Of a DNA stretch of 64,000 nucleotides, positions 1 to 8,640 are shown piece by piece; positions within the stretch are counted from its first letter, which is position 1; every line of letters starts with the position of its first letter. The notes beneath the pieces are model-generated. The model ran no database searches. It saw nothing but the letters and a program-made list of their open reading frames with translations, and was not told the origin of the DNA. The stretch lies in contig JAJVIC010000009.1 in NCBI GenBank assembly GCA_022072225.1, forward strand, positions 775,746 to 839,745, given 5' to 3'. The DNA comes from Bacteroidia bacterium. GTDB taxonomy: Bacteria > Bacteroidota > Bacteroidia > SXHM01. A program made the translations under genes and the position numbers.

Positions 1-1643
1 CTAAAGCACAAGCAATAGTTCTTTGTCCTACTCGTGAACTCTGCATACAAATAACAGGTGACATCACCAACTTTACAAAGAACTTCAGAGGAGCCAATAT
101 AGTAGCTGTTTATGGCGGTGCAAGCATTGAAGGTCAGATAAACCAACTCAAGCGCGGAGCGCAAGTGATAGTAGCTACTCCCGGAAGAATGGTGGACATC
201 ATAAACCGTAAAAAGGTTGACCTTTCTGAAATACAATGGGCTGTTTTGGACGAAGCCGATGAAATGCTCAACATGGGTTTCAAGGAAGATTTGGATACCA
301 TACTTGCAAAAACTTCAAATGATAAACACACATGGTTGTTTTCTGCAACCATGGCTCAAGGTGTAGCCGATATTGCCCGCAACTACATGAGCAATGCAAA
401 AGAAATTGCAGTAGGAAGAAAAAACCAGGGCGCTGAAAACATAAGTCACATCTATTATGTGGTGCACGCCCGTGATAAATACCTTGCACTTAAACGTATT
501 GCAGATTATAACCCCGATATTTATGGGATTATCTTTTGTCGTACTAAAATTGAAACACAGATGGTAGCCGACCATCTTATAAAAGACGGCTACAGCGCAG
601 ATTGTATACACGGGGATTTATCACAGGCTCAGCGCGACAGCGTTATGAAAAAGTACCGCAGCAAAACCATTCAAATGTTGGTGGCAACCGATGTGGCCGC
701 CCGCGGTATTGATGTGGATGATGTAACGCACGTAATTAATTACAGCTTACCTGATGAAGCCGAGAACTATACCCATCGCAGCGGAAGAACAGCCCGTGCG
801 GGAAAATCAGGTGTTTCCATTGCCATCATCAACATGAAAGAGATCGGAAAAGTTCGTTTCATTGAACGTATCATCAACAAAAAATTTATTGAAGCTAAGA
901 TACCTACGGGCAAAGAAATTTGCGAGAAACAACTCTACTCTTTGATTGATAAAAGTATCAACACACCGGTAAACGAAAAAGAAATTGCTCCTTATTTGCC
1001 CAAAATTTTCAGTCAATTAGAGCATTTAAGTAAAGAAGATATTATTAAACGCCTTATTTCAACAGAGTTTAACCGTTTCCTCGATTATTACAAAAACTCT
1101 AACGATCTTGCAGGAGACCGTTCACATTCGGCAAGCCATTCTGGTGGAAATTTTAAACGCATGTTTATTAGTCTCGGCAGATTAGACGGACTTGATAAAG
1201 GACAACTGCTCAACATACTTTGCACAGGTGCAGACCTGACCAACGCAAGCATCGGAAGAATTGACCTGATGAACAGCTATTCATTCTTTGAAGTGGATAA
1301 TAAAGACTTGGAGAAATTGAAAACAGCCTTTGCCGAACACGACTTCAAAGGCAGAAAAATCAAGATTGAAGAATCGGAAAAGCCTGTAGATGCAAAACGT
1401 GAACGCTATGGCGACAGAGACAGAAGAGGTGGTGGCGAAAAACGTGAATTTCGCAAATTTGGAGGCGACAGAGGTGGCTACGGAGGCAAGCGTGATGGTG
1501 GAGGAAGAGGCAACTACGGTGGCGGTGGCGACAGAAAGGGCGACAGAGGCGGTTATAGTGGAGGAGGCGAAAGCCGTGAAGGTGGAGCCGGTTCCAGACG
1601 CGATAAATTTGCTAAAGGCTCAAGACCGAGGAAGAAGTTTTAA
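1..1643 (+). CDS. DEAD-box ATP-dependent RNA helicase, 5' end cut by window edge
   Basis: The frame is open from base 3, so the real start lies outside the window; about 546 residues are visible. Helicase motifs appear in order: PTREL (base 27), TPGR (about 177), DEAD (249), SAT (about 340), then the C-terminal RecA lobe with ARGID (about 705) and HRSGRTARAG (about 775). Bases 1150-1375 encode a DbpA/CsdA-like RNA-binding domain (FKRMFISLGRLDGL...). The last 80 residues are an Arg/Gly/Asp-rich RGG tail, typical of cold-shock/ribosome-assembly helicases of the DeaD/CsdA type in Bacteroidota. Likely role: ATP-driven RNA unwinding in ribosome assembly or cold adaptation. Its stop codon overlaps that of the convergent glycosyltransferase by 4 nt, with no terminator between them. 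Confidence 0.95.
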   Translation, partial: KAQAIVLCPTRELCIQITGDITNFTKNFRGANIVAVYGGASIEGQINQLKRGAQVIVATPGRMVDIINRKKVDLSEIQWAVLDEADEMLNMGFKEDLDTILAKTSNDKHTWLFSATMAQGVADIARNYMSNAKEIAVGRKNQGAENISHIYYVVHARDKYLALKRIADYNPDIYGIIFCRTKIETQMVADHLIKDGYSADCIHGDLSQAQRDSVMKKYRSKTIQMLVATDVAARGIDVDDVTHVINYSLPDEAENYTHRSGRTARAGKSGVSIAIINMKEIGKVRFIERIINKKFIEAKIPTGKEICEKQLYSLIDKSINTPVNEKEIAPYLPKIFSQLEHLSKEDIIKRLISTEFNRFLDYYKNSNDLAGDRSHSASHSGGNFKRMFISLGRLDGLDKGQLLNILCTGADLTNASIGRIDLMNSYSFFEVDNKDLEKLKTAFAEHDFKGRKIKIEESEKPVDAKRERYGDRDRRGGGEKREFRKFGGDRGGYGGKRDGGGRGNYGGGGDRKGDRGGYSGGGESREGGAGSRRDKFAKGSRPRKKF

Positions 1644-2932
1644 AGGCTGTTTAGCTTTTCAGCCAATAGTTTTACCTGATACTCTCTGGAAATAGAAAAT
1701 ATTTCCTCATCAGTTATTGAAGTTTGCAGCGATTCGCCCCTTTGATATTTGTTGTAATACATTTCGATTTTCTGGGCCACTTCATCGGCTGTAAAAGCAA
1801 AGGTTTGAATATCTCTTCCCTGAAAGAAGGGGGTTTCTTCGGTGCGTTCTTCCTGCACCACTAAAATCGGGTTTCGCGTAGCTGCATATTCATAGGTTTT
1901 GCCACCGATGATTCCTTTTTTCTGACTTTTCATAAGAAGTAATAACAAGACAGAAGCCTCTTGTAAGTAGCCTGCAAGTTGTTTTGGAGGAAGGCTGTCA
2001 AGAATTTCAATATTTTTTGGATATTCGGATTTTAACTTTTCAATAACACCAATATGTACACATGGTTTTAGGCGTATACCTATAAAATATATACAAAAAT
2101 TCTTGGGTTTTGATTTATTGATAAATTGCTCAATGCCTGATAATAATTCATTTACCGGTGAAGTATCGTAAAGGGTTCCTGCATAAACAAGATTGAATGT
2201 ATTGGTGTTTCTTTTTGAAATATTTTTCAAATCATCTGTTGCTGCGCCATTTCTTAAGAGAAATTTTCTTGAAGATGCAACATTGTATTTTTGTTCTATT
2301 TCATTAATTACTCCTTCAGATACAGAACTGTAAAGCAACGCATTATTCAAATAGTTTTTTTCAAAAAGACTTTCAAATTTTAAACGAAAGAGATTTATTG
2401 TTGAAGGGTTTACAGTATGGTTAGTTGTCCATCCATCACGATAATCCAATATAAAGGGGGTATTAAATTTCTTGCTTAACGAATAAGCATATTTGAAAAG
2501 AATAAATGGCTCACCAGTTGCCAGAATAAAATCAACTTTATGTTCCTTTAAATATTCAGTTGCTCGTTTGTATATATAATATTTATCATCGGCAATTGGA
2601 ACTATCCACTTTAAGAAAATCTCGCTAAATGAAATGGCTTTTCTGAGCAATATGTAATTATTGATTCCATATTTTGAAATCAGCTTGTTCTTAAAAGATT
2701 GTTTTTCGGGTAGTTTTATCAGTGTTGATAGTTCCGTTTCAGTCACATCTTCTTTTCCTTCATCACCCTCAAAATACTGGTGATGTGCAGTAATGTTTTC
2801 TTTCCACTTTCTGGTAATTACAACCGGATGGAATTTATACTTTGGTAAGTGTCGGAAAAAAGAGAAAGGGCGTTGAGCGCCTATGGATGGAAGCGGAGGA
2901 AAATCATAACAAAGAATTAAGACTTTCTTCAT
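1640..2932 (-). CDS. Family 4-like glycosyltransferase
   Basis: 430 residues. The N-terminus (MKKVLILCYDFPPLPSIGAQR) is the Rossmann start and glycine-loop region of GT-B glycosyltransferases of the Glyco_transf_4 type, common in surface-glycan loci of Bacteroidota. The C-terminal half has a donor-binding-like stretch (IIGGKTYEYAATRNPILVV, about residues 342-360), where GT4 enzymes carry their E-x7-E motif. Here the first Glu is replaced, so donor use is uncertain. No signal peptide; a cytoplasmic, membrane-associated enzyme is expected. The ATG overlaps the stop of the upstream fusion gene by one base (TAATG), implying translational coupling. Sugar donor and acceptor cannot be assigned. Confidence 0.88.
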   Translation of the reverse strand: MKKVLILCYDFPPLPSIGAQRPFSFFRHLPKYKFHPVVITRKWKENITAHHQYFEGDEGKEDVTETELSTLIKLPEKQSFKNKLISKYGINNYILLRKAISFSEIFLKWIVPIADDKYYIYKRATEYLKEHKVDFILATGEPFILFKYAYSLSKKFNTPFILDYRDGWTTNHTVNPSTINLFRLKFESLFEKNYLNNALLYSSVSEGVINEIEQKYNVASSRKFLLRNGAATDDLKNISKRNTNTFNLVYAGTLYDTSPVNELLSGIEQFINKSKPKNFCIYFIGIRLKPCVHIGVIEKLKSEYPKNIEILDSLPPKQLAGYLQEASVLLLLLMKSQKKGIIGGKTYEYAATRNPILVVQEERTEETPFFQGRDIQTFAFTADEVAQKIEMYYNKYQRGESLQTSITDEEIFSISREYQVKLLAEKLNSL

Positions 2933-5322
2933 TAATTAACAATCTTTTTTACTACTCTTTTAGCATTTATGAAAACGTTGTAATAGTTAACAATAGACTT
3001 ATAATCAGTGTGTTTTCTAATAGGTTTTTTCATTAGTTCATCAAATTCATTTTCACTGAGACCAAGTTTCTTTATAACGTATTCTTTATCCTCTTTCAGT
3101 TTTTCTTTGTCGTATGCTGGCAGTTTCATTAATTCCAATGCTTCATCTTTTGTAAGCTGTCCGGAGCAAATTAAGGTTGAGTAATGCGATTTACGTTTGT
3201 CGGCATGAAATTTTACAGGCAATATGTACGATTGATAAAAGCGTGTAAAAACCGACTCGTAGTGTTTGCCTCCATAATCTCTCCATTCCAATTCAGATAC
3301 AATAGTTGCTTTTGCCTTATTTTTATTGTAATCAATATAATCAAGTAACGGAATTGTTTTTATACCCTTGATTTTTTGATAGAAGAATAATTTTAGAATT
3401 CCAAGAGTTGGGAATGTTTTTATAGGTAGTTTTCCATAAATCCTGTGTATGTTTTTTATGTTTATTAGATCATTTTTTAAGTGAGCCCAATTTGGTGGTA
3501 TTCTTCCCTCTGTTACAATATTTTCACCACTAAGAATATACTTAATTCCATGTTTTGATGCTGTTGAATAAAGAACTGCATTTATTGCATGGTCTGTAAG
3601 AGCTTCAATGTCCACAACGGAAGCTCTAATATATGATAGCTGTAAATCTTTGAACTCATTCCAGTTAATGACATGGGTGTATAAATCAAAATCCAATTTT
3701 TTGACTATGTTTTCAATATTTTTTACTGCAAGTTCTGAGTTCCAGCCATTATCAAGATGAACAATCAAAGGTTTTAATCCGAGTTGTTTTGCTTTATAAG
3801 CAACGTAACTACTATCAACACCTCCGCTCAATCCAATAATGCAATCATATTCCTTAGCTTTTCCTTTCTCTTTTATTTCGTGTACAAGTTTTGATAATGC
3901 TATTTCATTGTTGTTAGTTAATAAAATATGTCTTGCAGAAATTTCGTCATAAGCTCTGCACATATCACATACTCCTTCTGAGTTGAAGCTTATTTCGGGG
4001 TAATCTATATTGTCAAGAATGCAACGTGAGCAGACTTTGTACAACTCCTGATCTATCGAGTATATTTGGTTAATAAAAATTTGATTATTTTTCTTGTTGT
4101 TAAATTTTACATTCCAAGTATTATATGCATTTAGACAGAGGGTTTTATACTCATCATCATTTATTTCATAGATTTTTCTGATAGCAGTTTTTACTTCCTC
4201 TACCGATGGATTCGAAGGTAAGAGGATTCCATTTTTACCATTCTCAACAATTTCACAACTGCCACCAACATCAGTTGCAATTACAGGTATTCCAAATGAC
4301 ATTGCTTCCATAATTGAAACAGGAAGGCCTTCGGACCAACTGGTATTGATAAGTACATTTACCGGATGGGTTTTAATAAAATCGAAAATTTCTTGTTTTG
4401 ATAATGTTCCATGAAAATGGCATGTAATATTTTTCTTTCCCAGCAGCAGATCTTTTGCATACTGTTCTATTAACACGGAATTGTCTATATATCCTCCTAT
4501 ATGATGCCATTCAATATCAAAATCTGATATCTGTGAAATGCTTTCAACAACAAGCTCTAACCTTTTTACTTTTGATATAAAGGAAAGTGTAATCACTAAA
4601 AGTTTTTTGCGATTGTGAATTATTTCGGGAAAGCTGTTAACGGATGTTCCCAAATAATTTAAAGCTATTTTTTGTGAATGAATATCCGGGATGTTTTCCA
4701 GTAAATAATTTTTGCCATTTTCTGAAACAGAAAATGTTTTATCGATAGAATTAAAAATAAAATTTCTGAACGGAAGATATGGTGGTTGGTGTCTATACAT
4801 ATATAAATCCCATCCATGAACCCTTGTAAAGGTTTTAATTTCTTTGTTCTTTCTTTTTAAAAGCGCAAGACTTAGTGTGTAATAGGTGCACCAATAAGTG
4901 TAAAAATAATATGATCCTTTATGGCTATTGTCTTGGTTGATTATTTTTTTTAGGTAATCTAAAAATTGAAGCCCGTGAATAAGGTAAGAGTACATAAACT
5001 TGATCGAAGAAAATGCTATTGGGAGTTTATATTTATCTCTGATAATTTTTAGTTCATTAAAAAAAATAGCATTTGTAAGCGAAAAATGAATAGCTCTTAA
5101 TTTTGATTTGAGCGTATTTTTTGAATTGTAGAAAAGAAACTCTACGTTCTCAGGAACAGAAAATTTTTGATCATTTTCTTTAGTAGGAATTGGGCTTGTA
5201 ATAATTAACGTAATTTTCTCAAATCTTTTCGAAAGTGCTGAAAGTTCATCTTCCAGAAAAGGTTCTCCATTTCCGAAAGGGTAGTCAGAAACAATAATGT
5301 AAAGCCTCTTTTCTTTTAACAT
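2932..5322 (-). CDS. Fusion: GT4 glycosyltransferase + WbpG-type N-acetyl-sugar amidotransferase
   Basis: 796 residues. Residues 1-425 are a GT-B glycosyltransferase: an N-terminal domain, then EGLPVSIMEAMSFGIP, a good GT4 E-x7-E donor motif, around residue 337. Residues 430-796 match the whole length of the WbpG/WbuX/PseA family of N-acetyl-sugar amidotransferases: two Cys pairs (C431-SR-C434 and CDMC about 20 residues on) and a PP-loop ATP pyrophosphatase motif SGGVDSS at about 498-504. Family members convert an acetamido group of a nucleotide sugar or LPS sugar to an acetamidino group, using ammonia from HisH/HisF-like partners. Neither partner is in this window. The two halves are continuous with no internal stop. 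A TAGTTTTG element lies just upstream. Confidence 0.9.
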   Translation of the reverse strand: MLKEKRLYIIVSDYPFGNGEPFLEDELSALSKRFEKITLIITSPIPTKENDQKFSVPENVEFLFYNSKNTLKSKLRAIHFSLTNAIFFNELKIIRDKYKLPIAFSSIKFMYSYLIHGLQFLDYLKKIINQDNSHKGSYYFYTYWCTYYTLSLALLKRKNKEIKTFTRVHGWDLYMYRHQPPYLPFRNFIFNSIDKTFSVSENGKNYLLENIPDIHSQKIALNYLGTSVNSFPEIIHNRKKLLVITLSFISKVKRLELVVESISQISDFDIEWHHIGGYIDNSVLIEQYAKDLLLGKKNITCHFHGTLSKQEIFDFIKTHPVNVLINTSWSEGLPVSIMEAMSFGIPVIATDVGGSCEIVENGKNGILLPSNPSVEEVKTAIRKIYEINDDEYKTLCLNAYNTWNVKFNNKKNNQIFINQIYSIDQELYKVCSRCILDNIDYPEISFNSEGVCDMCRAYDEISARHILLTNNNEIALSKLVHEIKEKGKAKEYDCIIGLSGGVDSSYVAYKAKQLGLKPLIVHLDNGWNSELAVKNIENIVKKLDFDLYTHVINWNEFKDLQLSYIRASVVDIEALTDHAINAVLYSTASKHGIKYILSGENIVTEGRIPPNWAHLKNDLINIKNIHRIYGKLPIKTFPTLGILKLFFYQKIKGIKTIPLLDYIDYNKNKAKATIVSELEWRDYGGKHYESVFTRFYQSYILPVKFHADKRKSHYSTLICSGQLTKDEALELMKLPAYDKEKLKEDKEYVIKKLGLSENEFDELMKKPIRKHTDYKSIVNYYNVFINAKRVVKKIVN

Positions 5323-5347
5323 TGTCAGAAAACAATTGATGTCGCTG

Positions 5348-5355
5348 CAAAACTA
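5348..5355 (-). promoter_or_regulatory. Bacteroidota -7 element (TAGTTTTG)
   Basis: On the minus strand TAGTTTTG fits the Bacteroidota consensus TAnnTTTG, about 25 nt before the ATG of the glycosyltransferase-amidotransferase fusion. No TTG lies at the expected -33 distance, so this is a single-element match. Confidence 0.45.
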
Positions 5356-5360
5356 TTCAT

Positions 5361-5771
5361 TTAGGCTTCAATAAAAAGTTTTTTAAGATCGGGCGTTGGT
5401 ATCATGCAGCTTTCTTTTTTGCCAAACCATTGGTATCGGTTTCGTGCTATAATATCATAAACGCTATTACGGATAAATTCTGGAATAATATTGAAAACGT
5501 ATAACAGAGAGTAAATTCCGCCTAATTGCCGGGCTATTTTTATTACTGCATCAGATTTTATTTTTACTGAGTCGTTTTCGAAAAGAATAATACTGTCAAT
5601 ATTTTTATCGGCAAGACCAAATCTTTTTATCACTCTTTGTCCGAATTCAGATTGGATGGATGCAAACCTGAAAATGTTTTTTTTGTCTCTTTTGATAATA
5701 AATTGCACCGAGGAGTTGCAAAGATTACATACTCCATCAAATAATATGACTGGATGGTTTAATTCCTCCAT
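5361..5771 (-). CDS. Thiol-disulfide oxidoreductase DCC family protein
   Basis: 136 residues. The N-terminus carries FDGVCNLCNSSVQFI, the DxxCxxC signature that defines the DCC (DUF393, YuxK-like) family, followed by the conserved RFASIQSEFGQ region. The family has a predicted thioredoxin-like fold and is thought to act as a cytoplasmic thiol-disulfide oxidoreductase; physiological substrates are not known. Length is normal for the family. Only two bases separate its ATG from the stop of the upstream FG-GAP T9SS protein, so the two are co-transcribed. A functional link to that secreted protein is not evident. Confidence 0.9.
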   Translation of the reverse strand: MEELNHPVILFDGVCNLCNSSVQFIIKRDKKNIFRFASIQSEFGQRVIKRFGLADKNIDSIILFENDSVKIKSDAVIKIARQLGGIYSLLYVFNIIPEFIRNSVYDIIARNRYQWFGKKESCMIPTPDLKKLFIEA

Positions 5772-5773
5772 AG

Positions 5774-8536
5774 TTATTGCTGAGCTACAATAAATTTTAG
5801 TGTAGCTTCAGTTGATTTTGAATTAACGCGAAGAATATAAATGCCCGAAGCAAATGATGATGTGTTGATAGTTAAGTTTGATTGACTTTTTGACAATGTG
5901 TTTGAATACATTAATTGCCCTGTGAGGTTATAGATTTTACAGTCAGCAGCCTCTTTTAGAGGTTCAGAAAAATTCAGAGTAATGTTGTCTCTGCATGGAT
6001 TAGGATATAAATTAGCTTCATTAGTTGTTGTCTCATTTCTTGATATTCCTGTTGTTATTCCTGTTGTGTCGCCTTTGTAATAGCTTACTCCGCCTGTGTA
6101 ATTTCCAATTACAATATCCATGAGATTATCGTTGTTCAGATCGGCTCCGCATACGCTTGAGCGAACACCTTCAAACAATTCAAGTTCTCCTTTTTTAGGA
6201 AAGGAAGGTCGCAGTTTCAATTTCATATTTGGTCTCAATGTTCCGGAAACGGAGGAATTCATAGAGCACCCTGCAACGTTGTTTGCTGATGCCGCAATAT
6301 TGGAGATAAAGTTTGTAGAACTGCAATAAACGCTGCTGTTGGAACTGACGTTAAAGGTTGAATCAAAACAAACCTGAACCAAGATATCCGATACAGCATC
6401 CCATGTAAATTTTTGGTCGAATACAAATTCTTTCCAACCGGCAGCATCAATTAATACGTCTTGAAAATATACGGTTATAAAATTCAGATTTTCAAAATCT
6501 GAGAAATTACCGCTTTCTCTGTTTGCCAGATTGATTTTAAAATTGTCAATTGTCCCGCCTGCAGCCGCTGCAACATTAAATGCAATGCTTTCAATTATTC
6601 CATTTTGAAAACCGGCCGATTGCAGTTCTTCTGCTTTTATTAAAAATTGATTTTTCCCATTTGTAAATTCTGTTCCGAACGGAGTTGTTTGGGCATCTGC
6701 TGAAACAGTTGTTCCTTGTCCTGTTTCAGTTTGAAGTTCATTTCCTGCATTTAATGTTTCCTCAACATTGATGTATTGGTGTATATCGCCACTTTCAGAA
6801 CCTACAAACAGTTGTAATTCGTCATTTAATTTAAACATAAATGGCACACTGTATCCAATGTTAAAACCTGCTTTCCTTACGTCAACTCCGCCAAACTCTT
6901 CTGACATGAGTGTGAAAACGGGGTTATTTATGCTTCCTGTATTTTCATAATAATTCAGGTTGCCGTTGCGCTCGCCAATAACAAGATCTAATAAGGTGTC
7001 GCCATTTACATCAAATAACTGTGGGGCTGCATTTAATCCTACATCAATGGCAGCATAATTTGCAACAGAAAACACGAAACTTGCAGGTTGTGAGGGTTGA
7101 GCATTATTTTCAAGCAGATGCAAAACTCCGTTGCTGTCTCCAATAATCATTTCAGAAATGCCATCTCCGTCTATATCGCCAAATGTGGGAACAATGCTTT
7201 TGATGCCCAGTGATTGAATGCCTGCATAATCTCTTGTTACCAATTGAAACGCAGGATTGTTTGCCGTGCCTGTGTTGCGGTAATAGGATAGGTTAGATTG
7301 GTAATTTCCGTTTGCAGAGTAATAGCCGTAATTACCTATTATGAGATCCTGCAAGCCGTCATTATCAACATCAAAAAAGACAGGAAACGAAACTTCGCCA
7401 ACTTCAATCATATTATCCTGCAAAAAATTGTTTTGTGTAAATTCAAATTCGGGAAGTGATGTAAGTCCGTTGTTTTTGTAAAGCCATACACTGTTAAAGT
7501 TTTCGGTAATGTTTGTTGTATTGGGACTTACAATAAGGTCTTTTACATGGTCGTTGTCTATATCTTCATAATATGCTCCGGGAAAAACAGCTAAATCAAC
7601 TGCAGTAGTATTTGGAGGGGCTGCCTGATTTTGTTCAAACATGTGAGCATCCTGTGGTGTTCCGTCATTATATAACAACGTAAGATTTTTAAAAGAAATA
7701 TCGCCCAGCAAAAATTCTTTTGCTCCATCATTATTCATGTCTAAGGCAAGTGTTGATGAACCACTGTGGCGGTTGTTGCTTTCATCGCGGAACTCACCCC
7801 AGTAACAGGTGTCTAAATAAACGGCATTGGATGCACTGTTCTCAGAAAAGCCACCCCAGCATTGGTCATACAGCATAAACTCAAGGCTGTCACTATGGCC
7901 ATAAAGTTCCTGGCTCTGGTTACTGTGATATTCAACCTGAAGTCCTGAAATATGAAAGGTGAGTACATCGAGATCACCGTCATCATCCACATCAATAAAC
8001 GTTGGTAAATCAACCGGGCTAATGTAAAGCGCCAGATAGTTTGGGTTGTAAAACGATTTTAAAAACGAAGTTTTTAATTCAAATGCAATACTGTCGGCAG
8101 CAGTTGTTGTATTGCGGTAAACAGCAGTTGCCCCATTTGAGTAAGTGAAAATATCTTTCTTGCCATCCAAATCATAATCCCTTAACAATATCCAGTCATG
8201 AAACAAACCGCGGTCATCGTGCTGATTAATAAATTGCGAACGGTATTCGGGAGCAAGCTTATAATCAATTGTTCCGGCAGTTCCATTGTTGATGAATGTT
8301 GTTATTTTATTTCCGGCACGGTCAAAAACAAACAAGTCTTCAATATTATCCATATTCAGATCGATGGTTGAAAACTGGCAAGAGTTAAGTCCACCGGCCC
8401 AGGGGAATTTCAGTATGTTACTGTTTATCGTTACCGGAATTGAATCGTAGCGATTAAAGAAAGGTTGTGCAGATAGGGTTTGAGTAAAGACTAAAGAATG
8501 AAGAATTAGCAGGAAACCCAAAAAACGTAAATTCAT
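5774..8536 (-). CDS. Secreted FG-GAP/VCBS repeat protein with T9SS sorting domain
   Basis: 920 residues with a Sec signal peptide (about 1-23, ending LSAQP). The body holds several FG-GAP/VCBS-like calcium-binding repeats with D-x-D/N-x-D-G loops, for example FDVDNDGLQDLIIG, GDIDGDGISEMIIG and FDVNGDTLLDLVIG. Around residues 610-770 sits a different beta-sandwich-like insert. The last 80 residues are a type A T9SS C-terminal domain (LYPNPCRDNITLNF ... SGIYILRV), marking it for export by the Por secretion system and cell-surface attachment. Such proteins are probably adhesins or surface propellers. It is the first gene of an operon with the DCC protein. Confidence 0.9.
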   Translation of the reverse strand: MNLRFLGFLLILHSLVFTQTLSAQPFFNRYDSIPVTINSNILKFPWAGGLNSCQFSTIDLNMDNIEDLFVFDRAGNKITTFINNGTAGTIDYKLAPEYRSQFINQHDDRGLFHDWILLRDYDLDGKKDIFTYSNGATAVYRNTTTAADSIAFELKTSFLKSFYNPNYLALYISPVDLPTFIDVDDDGDLDVLTFHISGLQVEYHSNQSQELYGHSDSLEFMLYDQCWGGFSENSASNAVYLDTCYWGEFRDESNNRHSGSSTLALDMNNDGAKEFLLGDISFKNLTLLYNDGTPQDAHMFEQNQAAPPNTTAVDLAVFPGAYYEDIDNDHVKDLIVSPNTTNITENFNSVWLYKNNGLTSLPEFEFTQNNFLQDNMIEVGEVSFPVFFDVDNDGLQDLIIGNYGYYSANGNYQSNLSYYRNTGTANNPAFQLVTRDYAGIQSLGIKSIVPTFGDIDGDGISEMIIGDSNGVLHLLENNAQPSQPASFVFSVANYAAIDVGLNAAPQLFDVNGDTLLDLVIGERNGNLNYYENTGSINNPVFTLMSEEFGGVDVRKAGFNIGYSVPFMFKLNDELQLFVGSESGDIHQYINVEETLNAGNELQTETGQGTTVSADAQTTPFGTEFTNGKNQFLIKAEELQSAGFQNGIIESIAFNVAAAAGGTIDNFKINLANRESGNFSDFENLNFITVYFQDVLIDAAGWKEFVFDQKFTWDAVSDILVQVCFDSTFNVSSNSSVYCSSTNFISNIAASANNVAGCSMNSSVSGTLRPNMKLKLRPSFPKKGELELFEGVRSSVCGADLNNDNLMDIVIGNYTGGVSYYKGDTTGITTGISRNETTTNEANLYPNPCRDNITLNFSEPLKEAADCKIYNLTGQLMYSNTLSKSQSNLTINTSSFASGIYILRVNSKSTEATLKFIVAQQ

Positions 8537-8640
8537 GAAAGCATTATTAAGGCTGTAAAATTAAGAATTTATTAAGCCTGATTTTTTATTCTTTATCTAG
8601 TCATTTTTCCTATTTTCGCCTGAATTTTTAACTACTACAA

